A stretch of DNA of 64,000 bases from Tricholoma matsutake (lineage: Eukaryota; Basidiomycota; Agaricomycetes; Agaricales; Tricholomataceae). The stretch covers positions 2,418,001-2,482,000 of the forward strand of contig AP026538.1 in the NCBI GenBank assembly GCA_026075535.2, in the 5' to 3' direction. Shown here piece after piece: positions 47,500 to 57,522 of this stretch. The position numbers and the translations under genes were made by a program. The stretch's first letter is position 1. Every line of letters starts with the position of its first letter. The notes under the pieces are model-generated. The model saw only the letters and a program-made list of their open reading frames with translations, searched no databases and was not told the DNA's origin.

Positions 47500-48278
47500 A
47501 CCTATCAATGCCCATTACCTCTTCCCTCTACATTTGGCTTTCTGCAAATTACTCAGCTTGGTTTGGATTCCCTTGCTGAGAAAGAGTTGAAATTGAGGGA
47601 AGGACAAGCAAATGATGAGCTCCAGGGTGTTAGAATGGCCCTTGGTGAGAAATCTTTCTTATTCAGAGAGAATTTACGTCTTGCCACATCCAAGAACAAA
47701 AAGGGAAGGGATTGGTCAAAGGTGCATGCTATCAGCCACTGGGTTCAAGCACATTGTCAGGTATACAATGCTGCAAGGGCTGCAATGGTATCATTGGGAT
47801 GTTCAGCTGAGATGCAGTCCAAGTATCAGGTATTGCACCAGGACAAACTCAAGATTTCAACTGCTGCGGTGAGGGGTGATACCAGCAATGCTGAGGGTAG
47901 AAGCCAGAGACAGGATGAAACATTGGCATGGTTTTGGACCATTAATGTCCAAGCCAATGTTGAGGCAAGCAAAATAATGAAAGAATGTAAGTACACCTCA
48001 ATTCACTTTAATGAGCAACTTCACTATTATTTAGTCTATAGGGTGCACTGGTTACAGGTGAATGCCAAACATGATAGAGGTCAGAGGTGTTATCAATTAC
48101 TAGTCATGAAATGGCTTGGATCCTATGCTATTTTCTTCACAGAGCAGAGGTCTGGGTTAACTGCTTGGAGACTCAGACATTGCCAGGAGCTGTGGCATAT
48201 ACCAAATGTCAGGCAGTGAACTGGAGAAGGATGGCCACTTCCTCCATGCATATTTCAAAGCCATACATCCACGGGTAG
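47500..48278 (+). pseudogene. KDZ transposase, C-terminal part (3' of the insertion)
   Basis: Reading resumes with LPLPSTFGF and LAEKELKLREGQANDELQGV, the KDZ C-terminal signature (LPS...ELRxGQAxDxL), and YNAARAAMVSLG. After an intron-like interval (about 47,989-48,038) comes YRVHWLQVNAK. Near 48,085 the frame changes; the expected SHEMAWILCYFLHRAEVW and AYTKCQAVNWRRMA lie in another frame to 48,278. So besides the 7.1-kb insertion the gene has a frameshift. The 48,280-48,790 spacer holds no gene I can support. Confidence 0.8.
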
Positions 48279-48791
48279 GAAATGTGTGGGGTTTTGAGTA
48301 GCCAGGTAATCTGGCAATATCAGCTTGCAACTGCCAATGTTATGTATGCAACAACAGAGGTGGTGTTTGGGATATTTGATCATACTTGCTGCATGTACCA
48401 TGCCACTGGCATTGTAATTCCAGCCCTACTGATGACACATCCATCTATCGCCGAATGGCTCCAATGGCTTGGATGGCTCAATTCAAGCCATGACTGAAGA
48501 CAACAAATGACGGTTTACTAATGTTACCTTTTTTTTAAATAAAATTCTAAATAATTGGTGGACCAACCAGCTAATAATACTCCACTACTAGCTGTTCTGC
48601 TCAGGGACATTGTGATATATTAAGATGTGCCAAGAGGATTAAAGGTGTACCAATCAAAGTCTGGGGTATATTAGGGTATATTGGGGCTGAAATATGACCT
48701 GTAAATAGTCCTCAGGGATAGTCTGATGCAATATCAAGGTACCTAATGTATTTGCCAGCACAACCTGTGTACTGTGTCCACATTGACTATC

Positions 48792-51254
48792 ATGTCCACT
48801 GAGGATGCTGATCAAAGCAAGGAAGACTTTGGCAGCTGTCCTTCAAGTTCTAGCTCAGATGATGGAAATCACATGGACAAGCATGCAGAATTTCAACCAG
48901 TTGCCCATAAGTGGTCACCAGAGGAACTGAATGTGCTACAGCGATGAGTGGACGACTGGAAGGCATTGAAAAACCATAAAGTGCAACAACTAAACTTACA
49001 AGGTGCCATGACAGACTTATTTAACCTACCTGTTAAACCTCCAATGGATGGCCTGCAGGAAGTAAGCAATAAACCCTTAATGTATATTCTGCTCTTTGAC
49101 AAACATGATTATCAGCATATTAGAGCTTGGTACAGACAAAATGCTCACAAACCACCAAAGGCGGTGGTTGGCAAGGTCCCTCCATGGTGCAAAGTCATTA
49201 TCCACCTGTATGGGTCAGAAATAGAGGCAGTGATTGGAAGGGAGGCACCAGATCTGGAGAAAGGCCGACCAGACTGGATGGCTGAATATTCGTGGCAATA
49301 TGCAAAAGTCAACAAAAGAATATCCAACAATGCAAAGGGAAATGCAAAGATTGAGACACTTCGGCATCAATGGATGAATACCAGTCCACCATGGCTGTTT
49401 GGTGAAAATACGTGTATCACCCATAATTCAGTAACCTGGCTGAATTGATCTTAGGGATGCCAAGAAAATGCTCACAAAATGTATGAATGAATTTCAAAAT
49501 TCAATATACCTTGAACTTGGGGTGAAAATGGTTGTGTTGGGTGGATGGGTAAATCCAGCCAGAAAGAGGAAATGGAGTGTGTATGTACATTCACCTGGCA
49601 TTTAATGGTGACTAATGAAGAATTTGTAGGTTTGAAACAAATAGCTTTCTAGGCAACAATAAGCTGAATTTCATAGCCAACAAACCTGGGTGGCTTGAAA
49701 AGCCTATTGCAGACACATTTGAGGCATACATTGAGGAATATCTCACTGCTGATGAAGAGGAGAAATTGGTGATATGACCTGCCAGTGGGGCAAAGCCTAA
49801 ACAAATCCTGGAGACTGGAGTGAAGGGACAGCCACTGCTACCAGCAAACTGTCTTATCTGCCACGGCGACAATGCCCAGTTTTTGAATTACTAAAAACAA
49901 GTTTTACAGGCATATATTGAAAGGATGTACAGTGAGTGAACCATGTTTGATTAATGAAGATACTGATCTCTGGCAAGATTTAGCTGCAAGGAGGACCTCC
50001 AGTCATGTGCCATGGCTTGATATTTACACATAGCAGCCCAAATTTATCAACCAGGTGGATTACATGCCTCTGCAGAAAGGAGGAATCAGCCACGCATCTT
50101 CGTCAGTGCCAGGGAGATCACAAGCATCGACTGTGGCGCCAGGAGAATCAGATGAATCGCTGGATGGGGAGTTTGTATTATTGTGGGAACCATCTAAAAT
50201 GCATAAGCATGAAATTGAGGCATGTTTTACCCTTTGGATGGGAAGGCAGGAGGAAGGAAAGATTGGTTTCAAATTCACAAATGTCCTTAATTCATGGGAG
50301 GGAACACTTCGGCTGGCAGTTCAATTACAATAACTTACAGACTTGGATGACATGGATCCTGAAGGAATGACAGCACCACCACACAATCTGCTGAAGCCCA
50401 AACAAACAAAAAAGAAAACCAAAGGCAAACGGCATAAGGCCACCACACAGCAACCTGAAAGTGAGAGTGCACCGGTACCAAAACCAAAAAAGAAAAAGCA
50501 GCCCCATACTACTCCACCGGCTATTGCACCTATCAACCAACAAGCCACTGGGTTAGCTCCACTGATACCTGAAGATTTGATGCCACTGGAATGGGACCTT
50601 TTTTTCGATCCCATGCTCCAGAAGGCACTAATTCCACCTGGCCAATATGTAGCAGTGGAGGATCACAATATTCTGGTGATGATGTGTTTGACCAGTGGTC
50701 CTACAGCATTTGACATGACTGAGCCTACATACACTAGCTATCTGGCAGATCTGGAGTGTGGGGGTCATTTAATGAACGGTCCGGTTCCTGCATGGATGCA
50801 AAATGGTATTATCCATAATTCCACTGCACCTGCCCTCTGACTGGCAATTCAGCAAGGTCACAATTCTCAACAGAACATGACACTAGCTTCATTACCAATG
50901 GATACCATCCCTGAGGCAACATCAGTTGCTTCAACTGATAGTGCAATCCCTGACTACAGAAAGCATTGGATGAAAACACGATCAAGATCCCATGCTCGCA
51001 ACACCAATGAAGTCACTACAACACAGGATGCCAGAACGAGTACACTGGCAGAAGGTAGCAAGAAAAGGCTCAAAAGAGTATGGTCGAATGACCACAATAG
51101 TCACGGCCAGCAGCTTAAAAAATCAAAGCCCAGCAACACTGATGTCCAAGCCATGAATGTGACAGTGGATCCCAGTCTCCGTCCAAAGCCAAGACCAAAA
51201 GCTTGTGGAGATGCATCCACTGAACCCCAGGATACTTTTGACTTAAGACACTGA
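48792..51254 (+). pseudogene. KDZ-element companion gene, unknown function, with TGA stops
   Basis: Starts MSTEDADQSKEDFGSCPSSS and continues HKWSPEELNVLQR before a TGA at 48,945-48,947, then VDDWKALKNHKVQQLNLQG and WMAEYSWQYAKVNKRI to about 49,440. An intron leads to AKKMLTKCMNEFQNS, then FETNSFLGNNKLNFIANKPG, with another TGA at 49,775-49,777. Later exons (about 49,910-50,840 and 50,877-51,254) are Lys/Pro-rich and basic. Both TGA codons sit where CGA would read on. Agaricomycete genomes have many proteins of this build beside KDZ transposases, as far as I recall, but their role is unknown. The gene follows the transposase by about 500 bases on the same strand. Confidence 0.6.
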
Positions 51255-52331
51255 CATGCAGGATAAACCACACCTTCGCATATACTGGGGTCAGTGGATG
51301 GTTTTTTTTCAGTGCTGCCATGCATCAATATATTCAATATATCCCTTATATACTTCATCTACTAATGAAATAACCATGCATATATACATCAAAATATGTT
51401 ACCCTAAGTGCTGGTGCATTATCACCGCCATTATCACCGCCATTGTCACTACTGTCACTGGTCACTACAATGTACCATTTTTATATATATTTCTGTATGA
51501 GAAGGGCCCATACACATTTCTTTAGGTCATGTACAGTGACTGTTGCCAATCATGGCACCAGTCATTTGCTTAGCTCTGAAGTTGTATGCTTATCACCCCT
51601 GGTGACATTATCACTACTGGCGCCAGTCACTACAATGTACTGTTTTTGCATATTGATCATTTCATCGAGTGTATCATCCATTGGACTGTTATGTCCCAAC
51701 TGGTGACATATGATTTGTAATAACAGCAGTAATTCAAGACATGTATGGTATAGTCATGTTGGCCCATACTGTTTTCCTTTCACTATCATGGGCCCACACA
51801 ATCATTCCATCGAGTGTATCATTTGTATGGGCCCATTTCCCTGTATTATGTCAGGATGGGCCCATACACATTTTCTTAGCTCATGGGGTTCTACAGTAAC
51901 TGGTGCTGGTCATTCACTTAGCTCTTGACTTGGATGCTTATTGCCACCAGTGACTTTATCACTACTGGTGCTGGTCACTACAATGTACTGTTTTTGCATA
52001 TCCTCATATCCTCCCACAGTTTTACAGCATGTCATTGCTTTTTGTTATCCATGTTCTAGTGACCACCAGCAGCAATTAGCATACAATTCTTCATTTAAGA
52101 GCTATGCAAAAGACCGGCACCAACTTTATCTCTACTGGCATCAGTCACTACAATGTACCATTTTTGCATGGTAACATTTTCACTACCAGATGTAAGATTG
52201 CTGTATATATTGATTAATTCAATATATACCTCATCCATCTATTAATGAAACAACTATGCATATATTGATCAAAATATATACACAAATAGGTTTAGTCTAA
52301 ACAATATCATGATTTTTCATTCAACGTAGAA
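51255..52331. repeat. Subterminal repeat block, including the inner inverted repeat right arm
   Basis: 51,715-52,142 is the right arm of the inner inverted repeat (left arm 36,490-37,095). CACTACAATGTAC followed by TTTTTGCAT or similar occurs at about 51,465, 51,635, 51,980 and 52,150. A further direct repeat (ATTCAATATATAC...AACTATGCATATAT) is at about 51,330-51,400 and 52,205-52,280. GGGCCCA occurs several times. No gene is present. Confidence 0.75.
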
Positions 52332-53546
52332 TTATGCCGGGGGTGTTGATGTTTTTGAAATTGAGATGGTGGTATCCAGTGGGAGGGGGGACATTTGCAT
52401 AGTGTCTTTTGATGTTGGATCTGGGAAGGTCAAAGTTGCACATGTGTCACTAAAAGAGGTGGCATCAGGGATTGCCAATGTAGCTGTGGTCATAATAGTG
52501 GGAACAGGCGATGGTGGGGAGTGAATGGATTCACGCAAATTGGCTGGATTGACAAACATTGATGACTTTGGCAGATGGATTGTCAATGGCGCTGTGGCAT
52601 CTGCATTCGGTGGATGTTCATCTTCTGATTCTTCCTTGGAGCTTCCCTCAGTCTCCAATTTGGCCAGCTGCTTGTTTGTCACTGCCAATTGACCACACAA
52701 CATCAATACCTCCTGCTTCATCTTCTCCAACTCCATCGCATTCCTCAAACCCCTCATCTCAGCCTCCAGCACTGGAATGCTCACCAGCACCTTTTCTCTC
52801 AACCCACTCATCTCAGCCTCCAATGCCAGAATGCTCACCATCATCTTTTCCTTCAACATGTTGAGAACTTCCATGTATCCATGCAACATCAAGCTTTCTT
52901 GATCCAATTTCCCTTGATTTTCTGCCAAGACCAATACAAGGATGCGGAGGTCTTGAAGCTTCCATTGTAAACCACCAACAGTGGGCACACAACTGGGATG
53001 GGTGACATGACCTGGTGGCAGTGGTGCAGGAAGCGTGGTGTCAAGGGATTGCTGCATCATGAGGCTTGTTGATGCGACAGGCTCAGGGGTTGGTATGTGG
53101 TGGGAGGTGTGTGAAGTTGAGGTGACTGGGGCTGGCATAATGGGAACATACTCTTCTGACTGCTCACTGGTGGTGTCTTCTGCCCAGCATTTTCTCTTCA
53201 GCACCATTCTCTGTTGTTCACTTTCCTCTGCCTTCACCTTTTTCTTCCCAATGACCTTTTTGCTCCCCTTGAGCTCCCCTGCCACTATCAATTCATCCCA
53301 CCATGCTGTACGTGATGCTGTATATGAGCATTTTGTATTGCCCTTGTGGCACATCATGCAAGCAATCTGGATGCCCATTGTTTGGCAGATTGGCAGGCCC
53401 CTCAAACTGCAGGTGTCGCACAGAGGAGTGGGCTGTTCCACAATGGACCTCCATATATTGTCTTCAGGTAGAGAGGCAGTGGCCATCATGATTGCCATGG
53501 GGGTGTGGATGAAGGGTTTCTCTTTTGTGATGTTGCTGTCCTCCAT
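52332..53546 (-). CDS. Zn-cluster/coiled-coil protein, cargo of the large element
   Basis: A continuous minus-strand frame; the first ATG is at 53,546 (404 aa), although the frame stays open upstream and an upstream exon (53,742-53,548, basic and Gly-rich) is likely. Residues about 45-75 hold LCDTCSLRGLPICQTMG and ACMMCHKGNTKCSYT: C-x2-C-x7-C-x8-C-x2-C-x6-C, close to the Zn2Cys6 spacing of fungal regulators. A basic stretch (KKVIGKKKVKAEE) follows, then a heptad-rich segment with two similar halves (ILALEAEMSGLREKVLVS and IPVLEAEMRGLRNAMELE) and a Ser/Thr/Pro-rich tail. DNA binding is an inference. It points toward the transposase, on the opposite strand. Confidence 0.6.
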   Translation of the reverse strand: MEDSNITKEKPFIHTPMAIMMATASLPEDNIWRSIVEQPTPLCDTCSLRGLPICQTMGIQIACMMCHKGNTKCSYTASRTAWWDELIVAGELKGSKKVIGKKKVKAEESEQQRMVLKRKCWAEDTTSEQSEEYVPIMPAPVTSTSHTSHHIPTPEPVASTSLMMQQSLDTTLPAPLPPGHVTHPSCVPTVGGLQWKLQDLRILVLVLAENQGKLDQESLMLHGYMEVLNMLKEKMMVSILALEAEMSGLREKVLVSIPVLEAEMRGLRNAMELEKMKQEVLMLCGQLAVTNKQLAKLETEGSSKEESEDEHPPNADATAPLTIHLPKSSMFVNPANLRESIHSPPSPVPTIMTTATLAIPDATSFSDTCATLTFPDPTSKDTMQMSPLPLDTTISISKTSTPPA

Positions 53547-53549
53547 TTC

Positions 53550-54104
53550 AAGGTGGTGAGGTGGCACCAGCTGTGGTGACACCTTTCAGTGTTTTGACTG
53601 AGGTGGAGCCAGGTGTTCTACAACCTCCTTTTCCTTGCCCTTGCCCTGGCCTCTTGCAGCTGCTTCTGCTTGGTTGGTCTGAGCTTCTGGCATCATAGTT
53701 TGCATGGTTGTGGGAATGGGTGTGGAAATGGTGATGGGTCATGTAGCCATGGTGGGAGATTGGAGTGTAATGTGCATGGCCAGGAGAGTGCTGCTTGGCA
53801 CAGTGATGTGCAAAGTTGGATGAATATATATGCTATGGTCAATGGATTCCCAAGGTGCCGGGCCAGACTTATTCCACTCATGAAGGACTTTGAACACGTG
53901 TTTGAGGAATGGCGTCATTGCCACTTCCTTAGCCAACACCTGTTTCCTACAATCCAACTTCAAAGCCTTCTGAGAAAGATTCATAGGACATAAGAAAAAT
54001 CATGCACCAACTTTCCCAACATGGATTTCTCATCTGTGGTCGTCCAAGTACCATCCAAAAATGTATTGAGGGTGTGCTCCATAGATTTGGTGTACTGAGA
54101 AGAC
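53550..54104. other. Region between two cargo genes
   Basis: Open frames occur on both strands (minus 53,984-53,739 and 54,184-53,981; plus 53,613-53,993), and none is clearly coding. The minus ones could be 5' exons of the Zn-cluster gene. Confidence 0.35.
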
Positions 54105-55403
54105 ATGGTAAAACTGTTTGTACTTAGGGTGGATGCAGTTGATAGTGCCAATAAATGCAATGTCAGTTTCAAAGAAGCATTCAAAATTCACATGACCACA
54201 TTTGTTGATCAATTTTCACATCTTCAACATAACATTATGGAATATTCAGACAGCTCATCAGTTCACTTGCCAAATTTGCCACCAACAAGTATGCAAACTC
54301 TAGACCTCAACACCTTTTATATTCCTGGTAGTCCTGATTCGCCGGCAGTGGATAATGTTGATATCTCAACCCCACCAGCAAATATAGATAATCTGGCCCT
54401 GGCCACTTCTCATATTCCCAAAAGTCCTGATTTACTGGCAGTGGATGGTAATCTTCATTCTCCAATACTGCTGGCATCAATACATTCCCCATATGCTTTT
54501 GATATTCCTGAAGCAGCTGCAGATATTATCCATTTGGCAACCCCACCCACTGAAAATATCCAATCTTTTGACTTGGATGTGTTTTGTATTCCTGGTAGTC
54601 CTGACTTGCCCCCAGTGAGCACTGTTCATTTGACATCATCGCGGGCACACCATGACCTAGATATCTTTCATATTCCTGACTTGCTGGCCACCAATGCATT
54701 TTATATTCCTGGTAGTCCTGACTTGCTGGTGGTGAGCACCACTGTTCATTTGACATCATCGCTGGCACACCATGACCTAGACATGTTTCATATTCTGGAC
54801 TTGCTGGCTGCCAATGCATTTTATATTCCTGGTAGTCCTGACTTGCCAGCCACTGATCCATTTCATATTCCTGGTAGTCCTGACTTGCCGGTGGCGAGCA
54901 CCACTGCTCATTTGACATCATCCCCAGCACACCATGACTTGAACATGTTTCATATTCCTGACTCACCAGCCACAGATTGTTCTGGAGTTGATTTTGCAGC
55001 CCCAATGCTGGTACATACCCATACCATTGACTCAGACACTTTTTATATTCCTGGCAGTCCTAATCATTCAGCAACACCACCATCACAATTACAAATGGTG
55101 GACACTCTTTATATCCCTGCCAGTCTTGACATGCCAGAGGCAGACAGTGCACACTTCTGGTTTACTGAGGTGACTGAAGGTAGTGACATGGAGGTCAATG
55201 TCTCTATGGCCTATATTGAACCTGTGCTGGATCATGTCAGCCCGACATTGTCCTCACCTGGATCTTTTCATACTTCAATATTGACACAGAGAGATTCAGA
55301 TGAGGTCCATTCCTGTCCTGGCTTTCCACAAAATGCTCCTCAATGCACCATCCACCTTTTGTTACCCAGCTGCATTCAGGTTGTACTCCATCAACACCGG
55401 TGA
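54105..55403 (+). CDS. Repeat protein with IPGSPD motifs (432 aa), novel
   Basis: An uninterrupted frame. After about 65 ordinary residues the protein is built of F-Y-I-P-G-S-P-D-type motifs: about eight full or near-full copies (FYIPGSPDSP, FCIPGSPDLP, FYIPGSPDLL, FHIPGSPDLP, FYIPGSPNHS, LYIPASLDMP) and shorter forms (FHIPDLLATN). At DNA level three units of about 120 bp occupy 54,580-54,960. The protein is acidic, Ser/Pro-rich and probably unstructured. No catalytic or binding domain is recognised. It lies between the Zn-cluster gene and the right TIR. An intact long frame in otherwise decayed DNA suggests recent function or a multiple-of-three repeat effect. Confidence 0.5.
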   Translation: MVKLFVLRVDAVDSANKCNVSFKEAFKIHMTTFVDQFSHLQHNIMEYSDSSSVHLPNLPPTSMQTLDLNTFYIPGSPDSPAVDNVDISTPPANIDNLALATSHIPKSPDLLAVDGNLHSPILLASIHSPYAFDIPEAAADIIHLATPPTENIQSFDLDVFCIPGSPDLPPVSTVHLTSSRAHHDLDIFHIPDLLATNAFYIPGSPDLLVVSTTVHLTSSLAHHDLDMFHILDLLAANAFYIPGSPDLPATDPFHIPGSPDLPVASTTAHLTSSPAHHDLNMFHIPDSPATDCSGVDFAAPMLVHTHTIDSDTFYIPGSPNHSATPPSQLQMVDTLYIPASLDMPEADSAHFWFTEVTEGSDMEVNVSMAYIEPVLDHVSPTLSSPGSFHTSILTQRDSDEVHSCPGFPQNAPQCTIHLLLPSCIQVVLHQHR

Positions 55404-55901
55404 CATCCCAGCAGGCCCCCCAAGTAAGTCCTGAACTTTGGCCGGGAGCTGCTGAATAATGATTGTAGGAAATTTCGACTTATTCTGACACTGTTGAACA
55501 CAGCTACTGCAAGGCCATCAAGACGGTGAAGTCCAACATTGCAGTAAACCATGCCCTTCACTGGCAGCTCACCAACCTTGATGAGACAATGTGCCATATG
55601 GCCCAATTAATGCAGCAGAAGTGCAGGACAATGATGAATTCTTTACCAAGGACATCATAAAATTATTACTAGCAACTTATTTTGTTTTGCTTAATGTATA
55701 TGCCAACCATGCTAGCCAGCACTGTTTTCGGCAATTACAATCTTTTCAGTAATTACCGGCGGCGAGAATCATCACCAGTGAAAGGTAGACCATATTTTTG
55801 TAGCAATTACTGGTGGCGATTGTTGCTGCCAGTGCTATAATTCTATTCACTGGGCCCACACGGATCAAGCAATTACCACTGGTGATAATCATCGCCAGTG
55901 C
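55404..55901. repeat. Interspersed palindromic modules before the right TIR
   Basis: Modules of about 31 bp starting CAATTAC and ending GCCAGTG or ACCAGTG lie at about 55,753, 55,805 and 55,869; a fourth is inside the right TIR (about 55,975). 55,404-55,700 has no supported gene. Confidence 0.6.
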
Positions 55902-56162
55902 CATGTAGTAAAATGGTGACTGTGCTTGCTGGCACCGTGATTCAGATGTTACTGTCACCAAGAATTTTTCAGCAATTGCCACCGGGAATAATCATTGCTG
56001 GCAGTGAATCTGTATGGTGGGCCCACATGGATGCACCACACCCTGGGCCCACACAAGTCTTTCCTGCCATGGGCCCAATCTGCTACTGACGGATCTATCA
56101 TGGTTTTGCAGAAATCTGCTGGATGGATGTATCATGGATTTCTACTGAATAGGCTGCGAATG
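55902..56162 (+). repeat. Right terminal inverted repeat
   Basis: Inverted partner of 34,155-34,378. It carries one extra 31-bp module after AATTTTTCAG. Followed by TATTGAATG (56,163-56,171). Confidence 0.8.
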
Positions 56163-56171
56163 TATTGAATG
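56163..56171. repeat. Candidate right target-site duplication TATTGAATG
   Basis: Matches 34,146-34,154. Confidence 0.6.
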
Positions 56172-56314
56172 ATATGGGTTTGGTGGACACTGTCAAACAC
56201 TATATATATGTACCTACTATAGTAACAAATGAATACACTATTACAATGCTTGCTAGACTGCACAGTAGATGTGCATTCATTTAATATAGACATCAGTAGC
56301 CTATGAAATAGGGT

Positions 56315-57100
56315 TAGGCAACAGTGGCAGCAGCAGCTGTGGCTATAAGGGCAACCTTAGAGGCCACTTAATTAGTGGACTAGCAAAGGGAAATCTGCAG
56401 TTAAAATTATGGTACATATTACAGGGAGTGGAGGCACACATAGCAAAGGGAAATCTGAAGAGAAAACTCTAAGGACCTTTGCCAATGCCCAGTATATGTG
56501 AAGATTGCAAACATCAAATAATAGCCTAAAAATAGAAAAGGCAGAAATAGGCAGATCAAGGCTACCAAATGACATCATACCAAGGGGTAGATATTGGAAA
56601 GGGTACTCCACCTCTAAATATAAAACTGTCAACATGCACAAATGTGATAGAAAAGGAAATTAGTAATAAAATAAGGAAAAATCATAGAAAATGAAGAATA
56701 GGAGGAAATGAAGTGAGGAAAAATATAGGATGAACATAAAAAATAGGAGAAACACATGGGGCACCCCCTAGTCCCCTTACAGTGGCCTCATCAGGATTGG
56801 GATCAAGATTGGGCCCAGCTTCAGCATTATCATCACATGTTGGCCTATGGGAAATTAATCTCATTTATGCAATAATTCATTTTGTAGTCTGCTCACAAAT
56901 GGGGTTGGCCTGCTGTTTGGGCAACCTATTTGTGTGATAGATTCAGTAAAAACTCATTTGATCAGGAATTTATGAATTGGCAACAGATGCAGGCATTGGC
57001 ATCAAGCACAGAAAGTGACAAAGCATTCAGTATGCCTCTGGCATTCCATAGGACCACCAAACCCATCAACCATGAGATTATTATGAATATATGTACATGA
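56315..57100 (+). pseudogene. Gln/Trp-rich coding remnant interrupted by a solo LTR
   Basis: Left of the LTR the DNA reads QQWQQQLW. Removing the LTR and one GTGGC copy joins it in frame to PHQDWDQDWAQLQHYHHMLAY. After an interval ending TTTTGTAG it continues SAHKWGWPAVWATYLCDRF and FDQEFMNWQQMQALASSTES, stopping at about 57,100. The interval has no clear GT donor, so the intron is uncertain. I do not recognise the family. The reading on both sides supports insertion into an exon. Confidence 0.45.
56344..56781 (-). mobile_element. Solo LTR of the gypsy family, 438 bp, TSD GTGGC
   Basis: On the minus strand it starts TGTAAGGGGACTAGGGGGTG and ends CTTATA. GTGGC lies on both sides (56,339-56,343 and 56,782-56,786). 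It is diverged from the young LTR mainly by CpG loss and has a block of about 20 bases near its end (CTAGTCC...GGCCTCTAAG) absent from the young LTR but shared with 57,523-57,953. Recombination between two LTRs removed the rest of the element. Confidence 0.93.
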
Positions 57101-57191
57101 AATAAATCTGCACCATTCATTGTCAGTTGTGTCCATCATCTCATCAGAGCCAGACAACTAAGTGTCATCAGCATAACTAAAGTCTGCCTGA

Positions 57192-57491
57192 CTATAAATT
57201 GGCAGTGTGATGCGAGAAGGAGTGGGGTGCTCTATCTGAGGTAATAGGGGACTTGGCACTAAAATCCTTCTCTGCATTGGAATTGGCATCAGGATCAGAT
57301 TTGCCATGAGATCCAGAAGAATTGGTCTCTGATGATGAGAGGAAAAGATCAGCTGCATCAGATGCAGTGGGAAATGCTGTTGAAATGGGATTTGCAGGTG
57401 GAGATGAGGATGAAGAATCGGCAAGGTAAAAGGCAGTGGCATCAAAACCACTTGGTGAACCCATACATGAAGATGATGAACTCATTGTCAT
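57192..57491 (-). CDS. Ser-rich hypothetical reading frame
   Basis: A minus-strand frame from ATG 57,491 (about 99 aa), Ser/Asp-rich (FYLADSSSSSPPANPIS, DLFLSSSETNSSGS). The decayed gypsy copy begins 31 bases upstream of its start and may have cut off a promoter or first exon. No domain is seen, and chance is not excluded. Confidence 0.3.
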   Translation of the reverse strand: MTMSSSSSCMGSPSGFDATAFYLADSSSSSPPANPISTAFPTASDAADLFLSSSETNSSGSHGKSDPDANSNAEKDFSAKSPITSDRAPHSFSHHTANL

Positions 57492-57522
57492 CCTGCCATG
57501 CCATGGTTGCCTGAAAGGCAGT

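Larger units (their letters stand above)
34155..56162 (+). mobile_element. About 22-kb TIR element with KDZ transposase and cargo genes
   Basis: A 224-bp sequence at 34,155-34,378 is found inverted at 55,902-56,162 (261 bp; the extra 31 bp is one internal module). TATTGAATG flanks both sides (34,146-34,154 and 56,163-56,171). Inside are a KDZ transposase gene, a companion gene, three other cargo-like genes and many subterminal repeats. KDZ (Kyakuja/Dileera/Zisupton) elements have, as I recall, 8-bp duplications, close to what is seen. Without the gypsy insertion the element is about 16 kb. Because a second inverted-repeat pair lies inside (36,490-37,095 and 51,715-52,142), a KDZ element nested in an outer carrier is an alternative. 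Confidence 0.7.

Noticed and set aside
54307..55005. Minus-strand frames rich in SQDYQEYE
   Set aside because: Antisense shadow of the IPGSPD repeat gene.
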